A DNA stretch of 64,000 nucleotides from Pseudomonas sp. LS44 (GCF_024730785.1 NZ_CP102830.1:2108001-2172000), one strand, 5' to 3'; shown: positions 16,961 through 26,918, counted from the stretch's first letter. Numbers and translations are program-made. Notes: generated by a model not told the origin, from the sequence alone.

Positions 16961-18319
16961 ATGACTAAACTCACAAAAACCCTGATCGCGGCCGGCTTGC
17001 TGGCGGCGCATGCAGGCGTGCTCCATGCGGCAGTGTCGGCAACTGAGGCCCAGAAACTGGGCACCACGCTGACTTCTTTTGGAGCCGAAAAGGCCGGCAA
17101 TGCGGATGGCTCGATTCCCGAGTACACCGGTGGCCTGACCACGGCACCGGCTGGCTTCGATGCGAGCACGGGCATTCGCCCCGATCCATTCGCCAGTGAA
17201 AAGCCGCTGTTTTCGATCGATGCGAAGAACATGGATCAGTACGCGGCCAAGCTGAGTGAAGGGGCCAAGTCGCTGCTCAAAAACCAGCCCGGTTATCGCA
17301 TCGACGTCTATCCGACCCATCGTACCGTGGCCTATCCGCAGTTCGTGCTCGACAACACCGTGAAGAACGCCACTCGCGCGTCGCTGTCCGCGGATGGCCT
17401 GTCGGTGCAGGGCGCTCGCGCGGGCACCCCGTTCCCGATCCCGAAGACCGGCAACGAGGTGATGCTCAACCACATCGCGCGTTTCCAGGGCCTGCGCTTC
17501 GTCATACCCAAATATACTGCCTACAACGTCAACGCCTCCGGCCGCAAGGTGATTTCCACCCAGGGCATGTGGGCCAACGAATCGGCGTTCTACGACTTAT
17601 CGCGTCCGGCCGATGAAAACCTGATGACCCGTGCCCGCGCCAACTACAGCGGCCCGGCGCGTCGTGCCGGTGAGTCGCTGCAGACCGCCGAGCCGATCGA
17701 CTACACCACCCTCGGTCGCCGCGCCTACCAGTACCTGCCCGGGCAGCGTCGCGTGCGCCTGGCGCCGGACCTGGCCTACGACACGCCGAACCCGAGCACG
17801 TCCGGCATGTCCACCGTCGATGACACCAACCTGTTCAGCGGCAAGATGGATCGCTACGACTGGAAACTGGTCGGCAAGAAGGAGCTGTACGTTCCGTACA
17901 ACACCTATCGCTTCACCTATGCCGACAACCCGGACGAAGTGGTCGGTCCCAAGTTCCTCAATCCGGACGTAGTGCGCTGGGAGCTGCACCGCGTGTGGGT
18001 GGTCGAGGCGACCCTGAAGGAAGGCCAGCGCCACATCTACGCGAAGCGTACCTACTACCTCGACGAGGACAGCTGGGCGGCTCTGGCGGTCGATCAGTAC
18101 GACGGTCGTGGGCAGCTGTGGCGCCCAGGCTTCTCCTACATCACCGCGCTGTACGACCAGTCGGCGATCAACAACACGCCCGTCAGTCATTACGACGTTA
18201 TCGCCGGAACCTACTACATCAACCTGTGGCCCGGTAAATACGGTCTGAAGATCAGCAACAGCCTGCTGCCGGACAGCAAGTGGACGCCGGACAACCTCGC
18301 CGGTACCGGGATTCGCTGA
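16961..18319 (+). CDS. Exported DUF1329 (LolB-like fold) protein
   Basis: 452-residue protein with a Sec signal peptide (basic start, hydrophobic core, cleavage after LHA, about residue 23). The mature start resembles the paralogue at 56477: both share KLGTTLT/QLGTTLT and GAEKAGNADGSIP. DUF1329 proteins are periplasmic or outer-membrane-associated and often travel with DUF1302 outer-membrane proteins near genes for hydrophobic substrates; a carrier role is inference. This copy lacks an adjacent DUF1302 gene and lies just upstream of LAL2. GGAG precedes the ATG. Confidence 0.88.
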   Translation: MTKLTKTLIAAGLLAAHAGVLHAAVSATEAQKLGTTLTSFGAEKAGNADGSIPEYTGGLTTAPAGFDASTGIRPDPFASEKPLFSIDAKNMDQYAAKLSEGAKSLLKNQPGYRIDVYPTHRTVAYPQFVLDNTVKNATRASLSADGLSVQGARAGTPFPIPKTGNEVMLNHIARFQGLRFVIPKYTAYNVNASGRKVISTQGMWANESAFYDLSRPADENLMTRARANYSGPARRAGESLQTAEPIDYTTLGRRAYQYLPGQRRVRLAPDLAYDTPNPSTSGMSTVDDTNLFSGKMDRYDWKLVGKKELYVPYNTYRFTYADNPDEVVGPKFLNPDVVRWELHRVWVVEATLKEGQRHIYAKRTYYLDEDSWAALAVDQYDGRGQLWRPGFSYITALYDQSAINNTPVSHYDVIAGTYYINLWPGKYGLKISNSLLPDSKWTPDNLAGTGIR

Positions 18320-18599
18320 GTTTTCCCTGCATCGCGCATGCGGCGTCGCCACTGGCTCCGCATGCGCATTTCCCCCAACAGACGATCGAGCCACCGCTCG
18401 GTGGGCCACAAAGCTGGCCCATCATCAGCGCTGGCTCGTCGTCCATTCTGCATTTATGGTGATCCGGTACGGGGCGCAAGTATCCTGTCCGGGTCGGCAA
18501 AGATTTATGTTTGAACTCGAATCGCCGCGCCCATGCAGCGTCCTGCCGACTGAAGTGTGTCATTGGCGAGTAACTGGAGCAGTGGAGGCAGGATTGGAC

Positions 18600-21263
18600 A
18601 TGCATATCGACAATCTGCTTGTGTCGACGAAGTTTTCGCCGCCGCGGATTGGCACGCAGACGATTCCTCGGCAGAGGCTCCTCGACGAATTTCAGCTCAT
18701 GACCCAATGTCGGGTGGGGCTGGTGGTCGGCAGTCCCGGCTATGGCAAGACCACCCTGCTGGCGCAGTGGCGCCAGGCGATGATGCGCGACGGCACCGAG
18801 GTGGCCTGGCTGTCGCTGAGTGCCGACGACCGGCAGCTTTCGGTATTCTTCGCCTACCTGCGTGGCGCGCTACAGCGCCTGGGGATTCCGCTCGACAACC
18901 GCATCCCACTGGAGTCGGCTCGGCCGGAGTTCGTCGATGCCATGGTTGCCAGCATCGTCGACGGCGCCGCTAGTCTGACCAAGGAACTGTACCTGGTGAT
19001 CGACGATTACCAGCACGTGACTGATCCCCGCGCCCATCTGCTGATGCAGAAGCTGCTCGATCATTGTCCGGACAACCTGCATTTCGTGATTGCCTCCCGC
19101 GTCGGGCCACCGCTCAGCCTGAGTCGCCTGCGGATGATGGGGCAGGTGGTGGAACTGGACTGTGTCGGCCTGCCGTTCGAGGCGGGCGAGACCCGTGCAT
19201 TTCTTGAGCAGAACCTGCCGGCGCTGAAGTTGAGCACCGAAGAACTGCAGCTCATTCATGAGCTGACCCGCGGCTGGCCCGCGAGCCTGCAGTTGATCGT
19301 CATTCTGCTGCGCAGCAACCCCCAGGCACGTGGCACCCTGCGCGAGCTGGTGTGGCGCTCCGATGATCTGCATACCTACCTGGCGGAGGACGTGATGATC
19401 CATCTGCCGGCGGATCGGGCCGCTTTCATGGAAAGCATCAGTCTCTGCCGACGCTTCAATGCGTCGCTGGCCGAGGCGGTGACCGGCAGCGCGAATGCCC
19501 AGGAGATGCTCAAGCGGCTCGACGAAGAAAACATGCTGATCTTCCGCGTCGAGTCCGATGACCGGCAGCCCTGGTATCGCTTTCACCCGCTGTTTGGCGA
19601 GTTCCTTTCGACGCGCCTCGAACAGCGCGATCCGGCGCTGGTCAGCGAGCTGCATAGGCGCGCGGCGCATTGGCTGGCCGAGCACCGTCTGCTGGCTGAA
19701 GCGGTGCGGCACGCCACTCAGGGCGGTGATCTGGAGTTCGCCGCCCTGGTAATCGAGCGTGCGGCTCCGGCCTCCTGGAGCCTGGAGCAACTCGGCCCGT
19801 TGTTGCGTCTGCTCGATCGCCTGCCCCAGGAAGTGCTGTTTTCCCGGCCGCGATTGGTCTTTCTCGGGTGCATGGCCTACGCGTTGACCGCCAGGCCGGG
19901 GAAGGCCGAGCTCTGGCTCGAACAGTTCCGCCGCAGCGGCGCGGTGCAGCAGGCCGACGAGGATTTCCGTGTGCCCCTGGTGCAGGCGGCGATTGAAATC
20001 CAACGGGACCGCACCGACCCGGTGATCGGTCTGCTGGAGCGTTTTCAGGCGCTGTCCAACGACTACCCGGTGACCCGTTATGGCGCGCCGATCCTGCTGG
20101 CCATCGCCTACTCGGCGGCGGGGCGGCACGCCGATGCGCTGCGCTGTCTGGAGCAGAATCCGATCATCGAGGCCGATCGCGACTCGGAGTTGTCGCTGGT
20201 CTCCGAAGGCACGCGGATGCTCTGTCACATGCTCGAGGGGCGCATCGCGGATGCCGAGCGGGTGGGTGTCGCCCAACTGGAGCGGGCGATAGCGCTGCAT
20301 GGCTTCCGCTCGGTGAGCGCCTACCTGAGCGCAGCGAACCTTGCCGAGGTGTACCGCGAGCAGGATCGTCTCGACGAATCGCGGGAGATCTTGGCGAACC
20401 GCGAAAGTCTGCTGCAGTGGGCGATGCCGCAGACCATGCTGCTGGCCAGTATCTGCCAGGCACGTCTGGTACTGATCCAGGAGTCGGCCGCCGCTGCCCT
20501 GGCGTTCCTCGAGCGTCAGGAGCGGCATTTCCGTAATCTCGGCCTGGACCGCGCCTTGGTGCACTGCCTGGCCGAACAGGTGCGTATCGCGCTGCTCGGC
20601 AACGACCGCGCCCTGGCCGCGGAGCATGCCGCGCGAGTCGATGCCCTGGCGGCTGGCTATGCGCAGGCGCGCGGCTTTCAGGCCGAGATTCCGGCCCTGG
20701 CGGCGCTGACCCGGGCCCGGGTGCTGCTGGCCACCGAGCTGCCGCAGCAGGCGCTCGAGGTCTTGGAAGCCGTGCGCTGCTACACCTCCGAGTACCACCG
20801 CGAGCAGTGGGATGTCACCGCCTTGCTGCTGATGGCCCAGGCCAACCCGCAGGATCTGCAATGGCTGCGGCAGGCAGTCGAGGCCGGCGAGCGCCTGGGG
20901 TTGGTGCGCACCTTCCTCGACGAGGGCCCGGCAGTGCAACGTCTGCTGGCCTCATTGGCCGAACAGCTGCCGCCAGGCAAGCAAGCTGACTACGTGCGGA
21001 TGCTGCTGGCGCGATTCGGCCAGGACCAGGCGCCGCACTCCGTTGAATCGGACGGCGCCGGCGCACCCGCGGTGCTGACGCCCCGCGAGCTGGCCATCCT
21101 GCAGCTGATCGGCCAGGCCATGTCGAACAAGCTGGTGGCGCTGAAGCTGAACATTTCGCTGGAAACAGTGAAATGGAATCTGAAGAACATCTACGCGAAG
21201 CTTGGCGTTTCCAGCCGTTACGACGCGATTTCCTGGGCCCGCAAGCACGACTTGATCGAGTGA
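18600..21263 (+). CDS. LAL/MalT-type LuxR-family transcriptional regulator (LAL2)
   Basis: 887-residue paralogue of LAL1 and LAL3. The N-terminus carries NLLVSTKFSPPR, then Walker A GSPGYGKT at 44-51 and the DDYQHV segment. A long helical repeat region follows, then a C-terminal LuxR helix-turn-helix (LTPRELAILQLIGQAMSNKL). ATG 18600 has AGGA six bases upstream; an in-frame TTG at 18594 behind GGAGG is an alternative matching the GTG start of LAL3. An in-frame extension further upstream is not conserved in the paralogues. It lies 280 bases after DUF1329 and converges on an MFS gene, so either could be a target. Inducer unknown. Confidence 0.9.
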   Translation: MHIDNLLVSTKFSPPRIGTQTIPRQRLLDEFQLMTQCRVGLVVGSPGYGKTTLLAQWRQAMMRDGTEVAWLSLSADDRQLSVFFAYLRGALQRLGIPLDNRIPLESARPEFVDAMVASIVDGAASLTKELYLVIDDYQHVTDPRAHLLMQKLLDHCPDNLHFVIASRVGPPLSLSRLRMMGQVVELDCVGLPFEAGETRAFLEQNLPALKLSTEELQLIHELTRGWPASLQLIVILLRSNPQARGTLRELVWRSDDLHTYLAEDVMIHLPADRAAFMESISLCRRFNASLAEAVTGSANAQEMLKRLDEENMLIFRVESDDRQPWYRFHPLFGEFLSTRLEQRDPALVSELHRRAAHWLAEHRLLAEAVRHATQGGDLEFAALVIERAAPASWSLEQLGPLLRLLDRLPQEVLFSRPRLVFLGCMAYALTARPGKAELWLEQFRRSGAVQQADEDFRVPLVQAAIEIQRDRTDPVIGLLERFQALSNDYPVTRYGAPILLAIAYSAAGRHADALRCLEQNPIIEADRDSELSLVSEGTRMLCHMLEGRIADAERVGVAQLERAIALHGFRSVSAYLSAANLAEVYREQDRLDESREILANRESLLQWAMPQTMLLASICQARLVLIQESAAAALAFLERQERHFRNLGLDRALVHCLAEQVRIALLGNDRALAAEHAARVDALAAGYAQARGFQAEIPALAALTRARVLLATELPQQALEVLEAVRCYTSEYHREQWDVTALLLMAQANPQDLQWLRQAVEAGERLGLVRTFLDEGPAVQRLLASLAEQLPPGKQADYVRMLLARFGQDQAPHSVESDGAGAPAVLTPRELAILQLIGQAMSNKLVALKLNISLETVKWNLKNIYAKLGVSSRYDAISWARKHDLIE

Positions 21264-21264
21264 T

Positions 21265-21290
21265 CCGCAGGCCCTGAACGAGGCCTGCGG
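21265..21290. terminator. Hairpin between convergent LAL2 and MFS genes
   Basis: Perfect 9-bp stem CCGCAGGCC / GGCCTGCGG with an 8-base loop, filling the 35-base gap between two convergent genes. No U-run on either side, so it is terminator-like by position and stem only. Confidence 0.5.
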
Positions 21291-21298
21291 CATCCCAC

Positions 21299-22624
21299 TC
21301 AGTGGGAAGGTCGGTTGTCCCTGAGGCAATGTGCCGGAATCCCGATCAGCAGGAGCAGCGCGCCCAGCACCATCACTGCGGCCATCACATCGAACGCCAG
21401 GTAAAGACTGCCGGTAGCGGACTTGATCGCTCCGACGGCGGCTTGGCTGAGCACCCCGGCGAGGTTGCCGAGGCTGCTGATGATGGCGATGCCACCCGCC
21501 GCGCCGGCGCTGTTGAGTAGCGCTGGCGGGATCGTCCAGAACAGCGGGATCGCCGACAGCGCGGCGGCTGCGCCAAGGCTCATGAGGAAGATCGATAGCA
21601 CCACATTGCCTTGCGCCAGGCCGAGCAGGGCGAAGCTACCCGCGCCAACCAGCATGGTCAGGGCGAGGTGCCAGCGCCGCTCCATGTGCCGGTCGGAACT
21701 GCGTCCCAGCAGGTACATGGCGCACAGGGCGACCAGGAATGGCAGGGCGGCGAGCATGCCGATCAGCTTCAGGTCTTCCAGGCCGAAGCCGCGGATCAGC
21801 GTCGGTATCCAGTAGGTCACGGTGTTCGAGCCGCTGTAGATGCAGAAGTACACCAGGCCGGCGATGTACAGGCGGGGATCGCGCAGCACGCCGCCGAAGT
21901 GACTGCGCACGGTGTGTGGCTCACTGGATGTGGACTGGGCGATCTGGCGCTTCTCCTCGTCGCTCAGCCAGTTGGCCTGCTCGGGACGGTCGGTCAGCCA
22001 GAACCAGCCGAATACGCCGAGGAGGATGGCCGGTGCACCGGTCAGAATGAACAGCACCTGCCAGTCGTTGAAGCCCAGCCAGCCGTCCAGGTGGGCCATG
22101 ATCACGCCGGACAACGGTCCGCAGATGATCCCGGCAACCATCGCCGACATCAAGAACGCGGCAGTGACCCGCCCGCGCAGGGACGCGGGTAGCCAGTAGG
22201 TCATGTACAGGATCACCCCGGGAAAGAATCCGGCTTCCGCCACGCCGAGCAAAAAGCGCGCGGCTATCAGTTGGTTGGCGGTGGTGACGAAGGCGGTCGC
22301 CACGGTCACCATCCCCCACAGCACCATGATGCGAGTCAGGGTTTGGCGCGCGCCGACCCGCTGCATATAGAGGTTACTGGGCACCTCGAAGAGGATGTAG
22401 CCGAGGTAGAAGATCCCTGCGCCGATGCCATAGGCGGCGTCACTGAGCAGGATGTCTTCGGCCATGCGCAGCTTGGCGAAGGACAGGTTGATCCGGTCGA
22501 TGGCGTTGATGATGAAGGCCAGCAGCAGAAAGGGCATCAGTCGCCACAGCACCTTGGCGTAGACAGTCTTCGGCACGGGTGGCGCGATGGCGGTGGTCGG
22601 GTACTGCTCAAGGGTGTCGCTCAT
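21299..22624 (-). CDS. MFS transporter, anion:cation symporter (phthalate permease-like) type
   Basis: 441-residue inner-membrane protein with about twelve transmembrane segments. Family marks include NAIDRINLSFAKLRM after the first segment, FEVPSNLYMQRVGARQTL and GVAEAGFFPGVILYMTYWLP. These are typical of the ACS subfamily, which imports organic anions such as phthalate, hexuronates or allantoate with protons. It would import an acidic substrate or intermediate. It resembles the transporter at 32737 in layout. The start is supported by GCAGGAGCG before the ATG. The gene is convergent with LAL2. Confidence 0.88.
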   Translation of the reverse strand: MSDTLEQYPTTAIAPPVPKTVYAKVLWRLMPFLLLAFIINAIDRINLSFAKLRMAEDILLSDAAYGIGAGIFYLGYILFEVPSNLYMQRVGARQTLTRIMVLWGMVTVATAFVTTANQLIAARFLLGVAEAGFFPGVILYMTYWLPASLRGRVTAAFLMSAMVAGIICGPLSGVIMAHLDGWLGFNDWQVLFILTGAPAILLGVFGWFWLTDRPEQANWLSDEEKRQIAQSTSSEPHTVRSHFGGVLRDPRLYIAGLVYFCIYSGSNTVTYWIPTLIRGFGLEDLKLIGMLAALPFLVALCAMYLLGRSSDRHMERRWHLALTMLVGAGSFALLGLAQGNVVLSIFLMSLGAAAALSAIPLFWTIPPALLNSAGAAGGIAIISSLGNLAGVLSQAAVGAIKSATGSLYLAFDVMAAVMVLGALLLLIGIPAHCLRDNRPSH

Positions 22625-23097
22625 GTGTCGCTCCTGCGGGTGGCCCGCTTGTTGTTCTCGAGAGGGGCGTGACGGCGGGTATGCAGTGCTGACGGTAAAT
22701 GCGTCCTCAAGGCCGTAGGGCGAGTATAGGGACGACCAAGGGACGGCCTTTCCGGATCGCGTATTTTTATAACAAATTGATTTTTAATGAAAAAAAATCA
22801 ATCTGCGGTGATGGCAGACAGCCCCTTCCGTGTTCCGGGCATGGTGCCGGTGCGATGCAGGTGGAGCGGCGTGGATCGAGCCGCCCGCCAGGTAGGGAAG
22901 CGGGCGGTGGAGGGCGGCGGGTGTCGCCTCAGCAATGCCGTCGCAGCCAGGCGAGGCCACCCCAGCGCCCCCCAGAAAAGGAAGGTGCACACTAGGCGCC
23001 GTCCAGTGCTTCCTATGCGCTCTGGGTTGGTTTCTGCCGGCTCAGGTTTGTTTCGTCGTCGATCTGCCACAACAACAAAAAACAAGGACACCGGACG
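22625..23097. promoter_or_regulatory. Divergent 473-base gap with an AT-rich palindrome
   Basis: Lies between the divergent MFS and exported-protein genes. A 25-bp AT-rich inverted repeat at 22777-22801 (TTGATTTTT / AAAAATCAA, 7-base spacer) stands out sharply from the GC-rich surroundings and is a candidate operator or promoter element. Short open frames in the rest show no recognisable homology. Confidence 0.45.
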
Positions 23098-23826
23098 ATG
23101 CGAAAGACCCTGCTACTGTTGTGCCTGCTAAATCCCCTACTGGCCAGTGGAAACGCGCTTGATGCGCAGCGCTTGAGCGAAATCGACAGCCGCAGCAAGC
23201 TGCTCTGCGCCAGTGCCATGGCCTACTTCGATCCGCGCGAGCGCGAGCCCGACGCTCGCGGTCTGACGTCGGTGTACCACAACCTCATGGCACTCGATAC
23301 GCTGGCGGTCCAGATGGGTGGCTCGGAGTCATTGCACCGCCCGCTACAGACCATGAGAACAGTGTTCGAAACTCTTGAAGGACTGCCTCGGGAAGACGCG
23401 GCGCAGTTTCCGCTGCTGGTTCGTCAGTTGCTGGAGGCGAGGGATGCACTGCAGCAGATAGCCCTCGCTACCCCCACGAATGCCCCCAGCGATCCCCTGG
23501 CGGAGGGGCTGGGCGCGCAGAGCAGGGCCCTGGCTTCGTTGCTGTTGGACTACCAATTGCGCGGCTACCCATTGCCCGATCCACAGCCCTTCGCGCTCAG
23601 CGGCGAGCAGGTCCAGCATTTCGATGCCGAGGTCAGCCAACGCTTTGAACAACTGCAGGCCAGCTATCCACAGCACACCATGGCGCTGGGCAAGATAGAC
23701 AACACCTACCGCTTCGTTAGGAGTCAGTTGCTACAGGGCAACGGTCACCTCAGCGGAGGTGCCACCTTCTACCTCGACCGCGCCATCAGTGACCTCGACG
23801 ACCTCGCCGCGACCATCAGCGAGTGA
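23098..23826 (+). CDS. Exported protein of unknown function
   Basis: 242-residue protein that I do not recognise. It begins with a short hydrophobic signal-like segment (MRKTLLLLCLLNPLLASGNA), so export to the periplasm is likely. The rest is soluble and mostly helical, with no transmembrane segment, one Cys near residue 37 (KLLCASAMAYFDP) and a conserved-looking end (GGATFYLDRAISDLDDLA). It is a single gene behind AAGGA, with no co-directional neighbour: the catabolic operon downstream is on the other strand. No function is proposed. Confidence 0.7.
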   Translation: MRKTLLLLCLLNPLLASGNALDAQRLSEIDSRSKLLCASAMAYFDPREREPDARGLTSVYHNLMALDTLAVQMGGSESLHRPLQTMRTVFETLEGLPREDAAQFPLLVRQLLEARDALQQIALATPTNAPSDPLAEGLGAQSRALASLLLDYQLRGYPLPDPQPFALSGEQVQHFDAEVSQRFEQLQASYPQHTMALGKIDNTYRFVRSQLLQGNGHLSGGATFYLDRAISDLDDLAATISE

Positions 23827-24019
23827 GGTGCCAAGCTCATTGAGCGCACCGGCCTGCGACGGCGTTCGACCGGTTCTGTCGAAAAGGTCGGCGTCGTCGC
23901 GGTTCGCTCGCACGAAGCTGAAAGACCTGCTGATTGCCCGGCGAAATCCGGGGGTGGTTAACAGACCATTCAGATCGAAGGTACGCTCCACTGGCGGCTC
24001 TAATGGAGACGCACCAGTG

Positions 24020-25813
24020 TCAGAACTGTTCGTCGTCCATCGCCAGCACGACATCGCCGCTCTGCAGCACGACAGATACCAGACCGTTGGCACGGACCAG
24101 CAGGTGCTCGGCGTAGAAGCGCGCGGTGTGCAGTTTCGCCTGATAGAAGCCTGCGTCGCCGCCTTGCGCCAGATGCTGCTGCGCCACTTGCGCGGCGCCT
24201 GCCAGCTGCCAGCCACCGGCGACCAGACCGAACAGCTCGAGGAACGGTACCGAACCGGCCAGGACCCTGGCCGGGTGGTCGCCGTACTGCGCGACGATGA
24301 AAGCGATTGCCTGCTCCAGGGCGTCGATGCCGTCGCCCAGCGCCTGGGCGATGATCAGCAGCGTCGCATCGTCGCCGCTGCGCAGCTGCGCCTCGACCGT
24401 GCGCATGCGCTCGATCAGCGCGCGGATGGCCTGGCCGCCGTCGCGGGCGATCTTGCGACCGACCAGGTCGGCGGCCTGAATGCCGGTGGTGCCTTCGTAG
24501 ATGCTGGTGATCCGCGCATCGCGCAGGTGCTGGGCGGCGCCGGTTTCTTCGATGAAGCCCATGCCGCCGTGGATCTGCACGCCGAGCGAAGCGATGTCGA
24601 TGGCGTTCTCGGTGCCGCAGCCCTTGATCACCGGGATCATCAGGTCGACGAAGGCCTGCGCTTGCTGGCGCTCGGAGGCGTCGGCATGGCGCTGGGCGAT
24701 GTCCATCGCCACCGCCACCTCGCAGGCCAGCGCGCGCATGGCCTCGGTACGCGACTTCATCGACAGCAGCATGCGGCGCACGTCCGGATGCCGGATGATC
24801 GCTACTTTATCGCGGCTCTTAACCCCCAACTCGCCGCCTTGTACGCGATCACGGGCGTAGGCGACGGCGCGCTGGTAGGCACGCTCAGCCAGGCCGATAC
24901 CTTCGATACCGACCGAGAAGCGCGCGGCGTTCATCATGATGAACATGTACTCCAGGCCGCGGTTTTCTTCGCCGACCAGCCAGCCGGTGGCGCCGCCTTT
25001 GTCGCCGAAGGCGAGTACCGCAGTCGGGCTGCCGTGGATGCCGAGCTTGTGTTCGATGGACACGCAGCGCACGTCGTTGCGTGCGCCGAGGCTGCCGTCG
25101 GCATTGATCAGGAACTTTGGCACCACGAACAGCGAGATACCTTTCACGCCCTCCGGCGCGCCCGGTACGCGGGCCAGCACCAGATGGACGATGTTGTCGG
25201 TGAGATCGTGTTCGCCATAAGTGATGAAAATCTTCTGGCCGAACACCTTGTAGGTCCCGTCACCCTGCGGCTCGGCGCGGCTGCGCACGGCAGCCAAGTC
25301 GGAACCGGCTTGCGGTTCGGTGAGGTTCATCGAGCCGGTCCACTCGCCGCTGACCATCTTCGGCAGGTAGGTTTCCTTGAGGTGCTCGGAGCCGCGCAGT
25401 TCGATGGCTTCGATGGCACCACGGGTCAGCATTGGGCACAGTCCGAAGGACACGTTGGCGCCATTCCACATTTCCTCGACCAGCGCCGAGACCAGGCGCG
25501 GCAGGCCCTGGCCGCCGAACTCCGGCTCGCAGGACAGGGCGTTCCAGCCACCCTCGACGAACTGCGAGTAGGCCTGCTTCCAGCCGGAAGCGGTGCGCAC
25601 CTCGCCGTCGTTCCAGCGTGCGCCTTCGCGGTCGCCGATCACGTTCAGCGGCGACAACACTTCACCAGAGAAGCGGCCGGCCTCGGCGAGGATGGCATCG
25701 ACCAGATCGCTACCCAGATCCTCGCAGCCGGGCAGGGCGGCGATGCGCTGCAAGTGGCCGAGTTCGTTGAGGAGGAACTGCATGTCGCGTAGGGGGGCGG
25801 TGTAATCAGTCAT
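24020..25813 (-). CDS. Acyl-CoA dehydrogenase, ~600-residue DmdC/phenylacyl-CoA type
   Basis: 597-residue ACAD of the long form with an additional C-terminal domain beyond the 380-residue core. LTEPQAGSDLAAV near 164-176 binds the flavin and substrate, VQIHGGMGFIEE near 412-423 is typical, and the catalytic base is Glu440 in IYEGTTGIQ. Last gene of a minus-strand operon, 12 bases after the 3-hydroxyacyl-CoA dehydrogenase. It is paralogous to the 600-residue enzyme at 39892. Substrate range cannot be told from sequence; characterised relatives take phenylalkanoyl- or methylthioacyl-CoA. Confidence 0.9.
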   Translation of the reverse strand: MTDYTAPLRDMQFLLNELGHLQRIAALPGCEDLGSDLVDAILAEAGRFSGEVLSPLNVIGDREGARWNDGEVRTASGWKQAYSQFVEGGWNALSCEPEFGGQGLPRLVSALVEEMWNGANVSFGLCPMLTRGAIEAIELRGSEHLKETYLPKMVSGEWTGSMNLTEPQAGSDLAAVRSRAEPQGDGTYKVFGQKIFITYGEHDLTDNIVHLVLARVPGAPEGVKGISLFVVPKFLINADGSLGARNDVRCVSIEHKLGIHGSPTAVLAFGDKGGATGWLVGEENRGLEYMFIMMNAARFSVGIEGIGLAERAYQRAVAYARDRVQGGELGVKSRDKVAIIRHPDVRRMLLSMKSRTEAMRALACEVAVAMDIAQRHADASERQQAQAFVDLMIPVIKGCGTENAIDIASLGVQIHGGMGFIEETGAAQHLRDARITSIYEGTTGIQAADLVGRKIARDGGQAIRALIERMRTVEAQLRSGDDATLLIIAQALGDGIDALEQAIAFIVAQYGDHPARVLAGSVPFLELFGLVAGGWQLAGAAQVAQQHLAQGGDAGFYQAKLHTARFYAEHLLVRANGLVSVVLQSGDVVLAMDDEQF

Positions 25814-25825
25814 GGACGTTGTCTC

Positions 25826-26674
25826 TCAATAATCAAAGAAGCCACGGCCGCTCTTGCGACCGAGCCGGCCGGCCGCGACCATCTCGCGCAGGAGCGGTGC
25901 AGGGCGGTATTTGGGATCGGCGAAACCATCGTTGAGCACCTGCATGATCGCCAGCGTGGTGTCAAGGCCGATCAGGTCAGCGAGTGCCAGCGGGCCGATC
26001 GGATGGTTGCAGCCCAGGCGCATGCCAGTGTCGATGTCTGCAGCACTGGCCACGCCTTCCTGAAGAACGAACACCGCTTCGTTGATCATCGGAATCAGTA
26101 GGCGGTTGACCACGAAACCGGGACCGTTGCTCACGCTGATCGCGGTCTTGCCGATGTGTTCGGCGAATTCCAGGGCGAGCGCGTGGGTGGCATCGCTGGT
26201 CTGCAGGCCGCGAATGACTTCCACCAGCGTCATCACCGGCACCGGATTGAAGAAGTGCAGGCCGATGAAGCGCTCCGGCCCGCGCACCGAACCGGCCAGT
26301 TCGGTGATCGAGATCGACGAGGTGTTGGTCGCGATCAGGGCGTTGGCCGTTACCTGGGCATCGATCTGCGCCAGGATGCGACGCTTGAGTTCGAGGTTCT
26401 CGGTGGCCGCCTCGATGACTAGGTCGGCGTCGGCCAGGCTGGCGTAATCGGTGCTGGTCCGGATGCGGCCCAGTGTGGCGTCACGCTCGGTGGCGCTCAG
26501 CCGCTCCTTCTTCACCAACCGTTCGAGGTTGCTGGCGAGGGTCTGCAGGCCGCGCTCGAGGGCCGCGTCGGATATGTCGATCATGGTCACGGACAGGCCG
26601 GCAGACGCGCATGTCTGGGCGATGCCATTGCCCATGGTGCCGGCGCCGATGACGGCGACTTTCTGAATGGTCAT
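25826..26674 (-). CDS. 3-hydroxybutyryl-CoA dehydrogenase-type enzyme
   Basis: 282-residue NAD-dependent L-3-hydroxyacyl-CoA dehydrogenase (Hbd/PaaH family). The Rossmann motif GAGTMGNG is at 10-17, EAATEN near 88-93, and the catalytic His140 in GLHFFNPVPVM, followed by GFVVNRLL and HPIGPLALADLIGLD. It oxidises the 3-hydroxyacyl-CoA to the 3-oxo form. It lies between the thiolase (248 bases upstream, with repeats in the gap) and the dehydrogenase (12 bases downstream). Confidence 0.93.
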   Translation of the reverse strand: MTIQKVAVIGAGTMGNGIAQTCASAGLSVTMIDISDAALERGLQTLASNLERLVKKERLSATERDATLGRIRTSTDYASLADADLVIEAATENLELKRRILAQIDAQVTANALIATNTSSISITELAGSVRGPERFIGLHFFNPVPVMTLVEVIRGLQTSDATHALALEFAEHIGKTAISVSNGPGFVVNRLLIPMINEAVFVLQEGVASAADIDTGMRLGCNHPIGPLALADLIGLDTTLAIMQVLNDGFADPKYRPAPLLREMVAAGRLGRKSGRGFFDY

Positions 26675-26787
26675 GCTGGTTTCTCCTGTTTTAGCGCGCG
26701 ACTCGCACCTGAATATGCAAACCCTGTTGCCGGTGTTGCGGCCATGGACTGCTCCCGGATTGCATCCGGGCTACGGCTCCCACGTAG

Positions 26788-26832
26788 GTTGGGCTGAGCC
26801 CGCGATGCCCAACGGGCGATTGTGAGCCCAAC
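26788..26832. repeat. Short palindrome GTTGGGCT...AGCCCAAC
   Basis: 8-bp arms GTTGGGCT and AGCCCAAC flank a GC-rich middle that contains a nested GCCCAAC. It lies in the gap between the thiolase and 3-hydroxyacyl-CoA dehydrogenase genes, beside the repeat at 26856-26918, and resembles Pseudomonas intergenic repeats. Confidence 0.5.
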
Positions 26833-26855
26833 CCTGCTGCTGGGTATTTGCCAAT

Positions 26856-26918
26856 GTAGGGCGGGTGCAACCCGCGGTGCGGGCTGTTGAATTGCTATGC
26901 GGGTTTCACCCGCCCTAC
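26856..26918. repeat. GTAGGGCGGGTGCAACCCGC palindromic repeat, copy 1
   Basis: 63-bp palindrome with arms beginning GTAGGGCGGGTG and ending CACCCGCCCTAC. A second copy lies at 62368-62427. The repeat abuts the 3' end of the thiolase gene. Confidence 0.7.
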
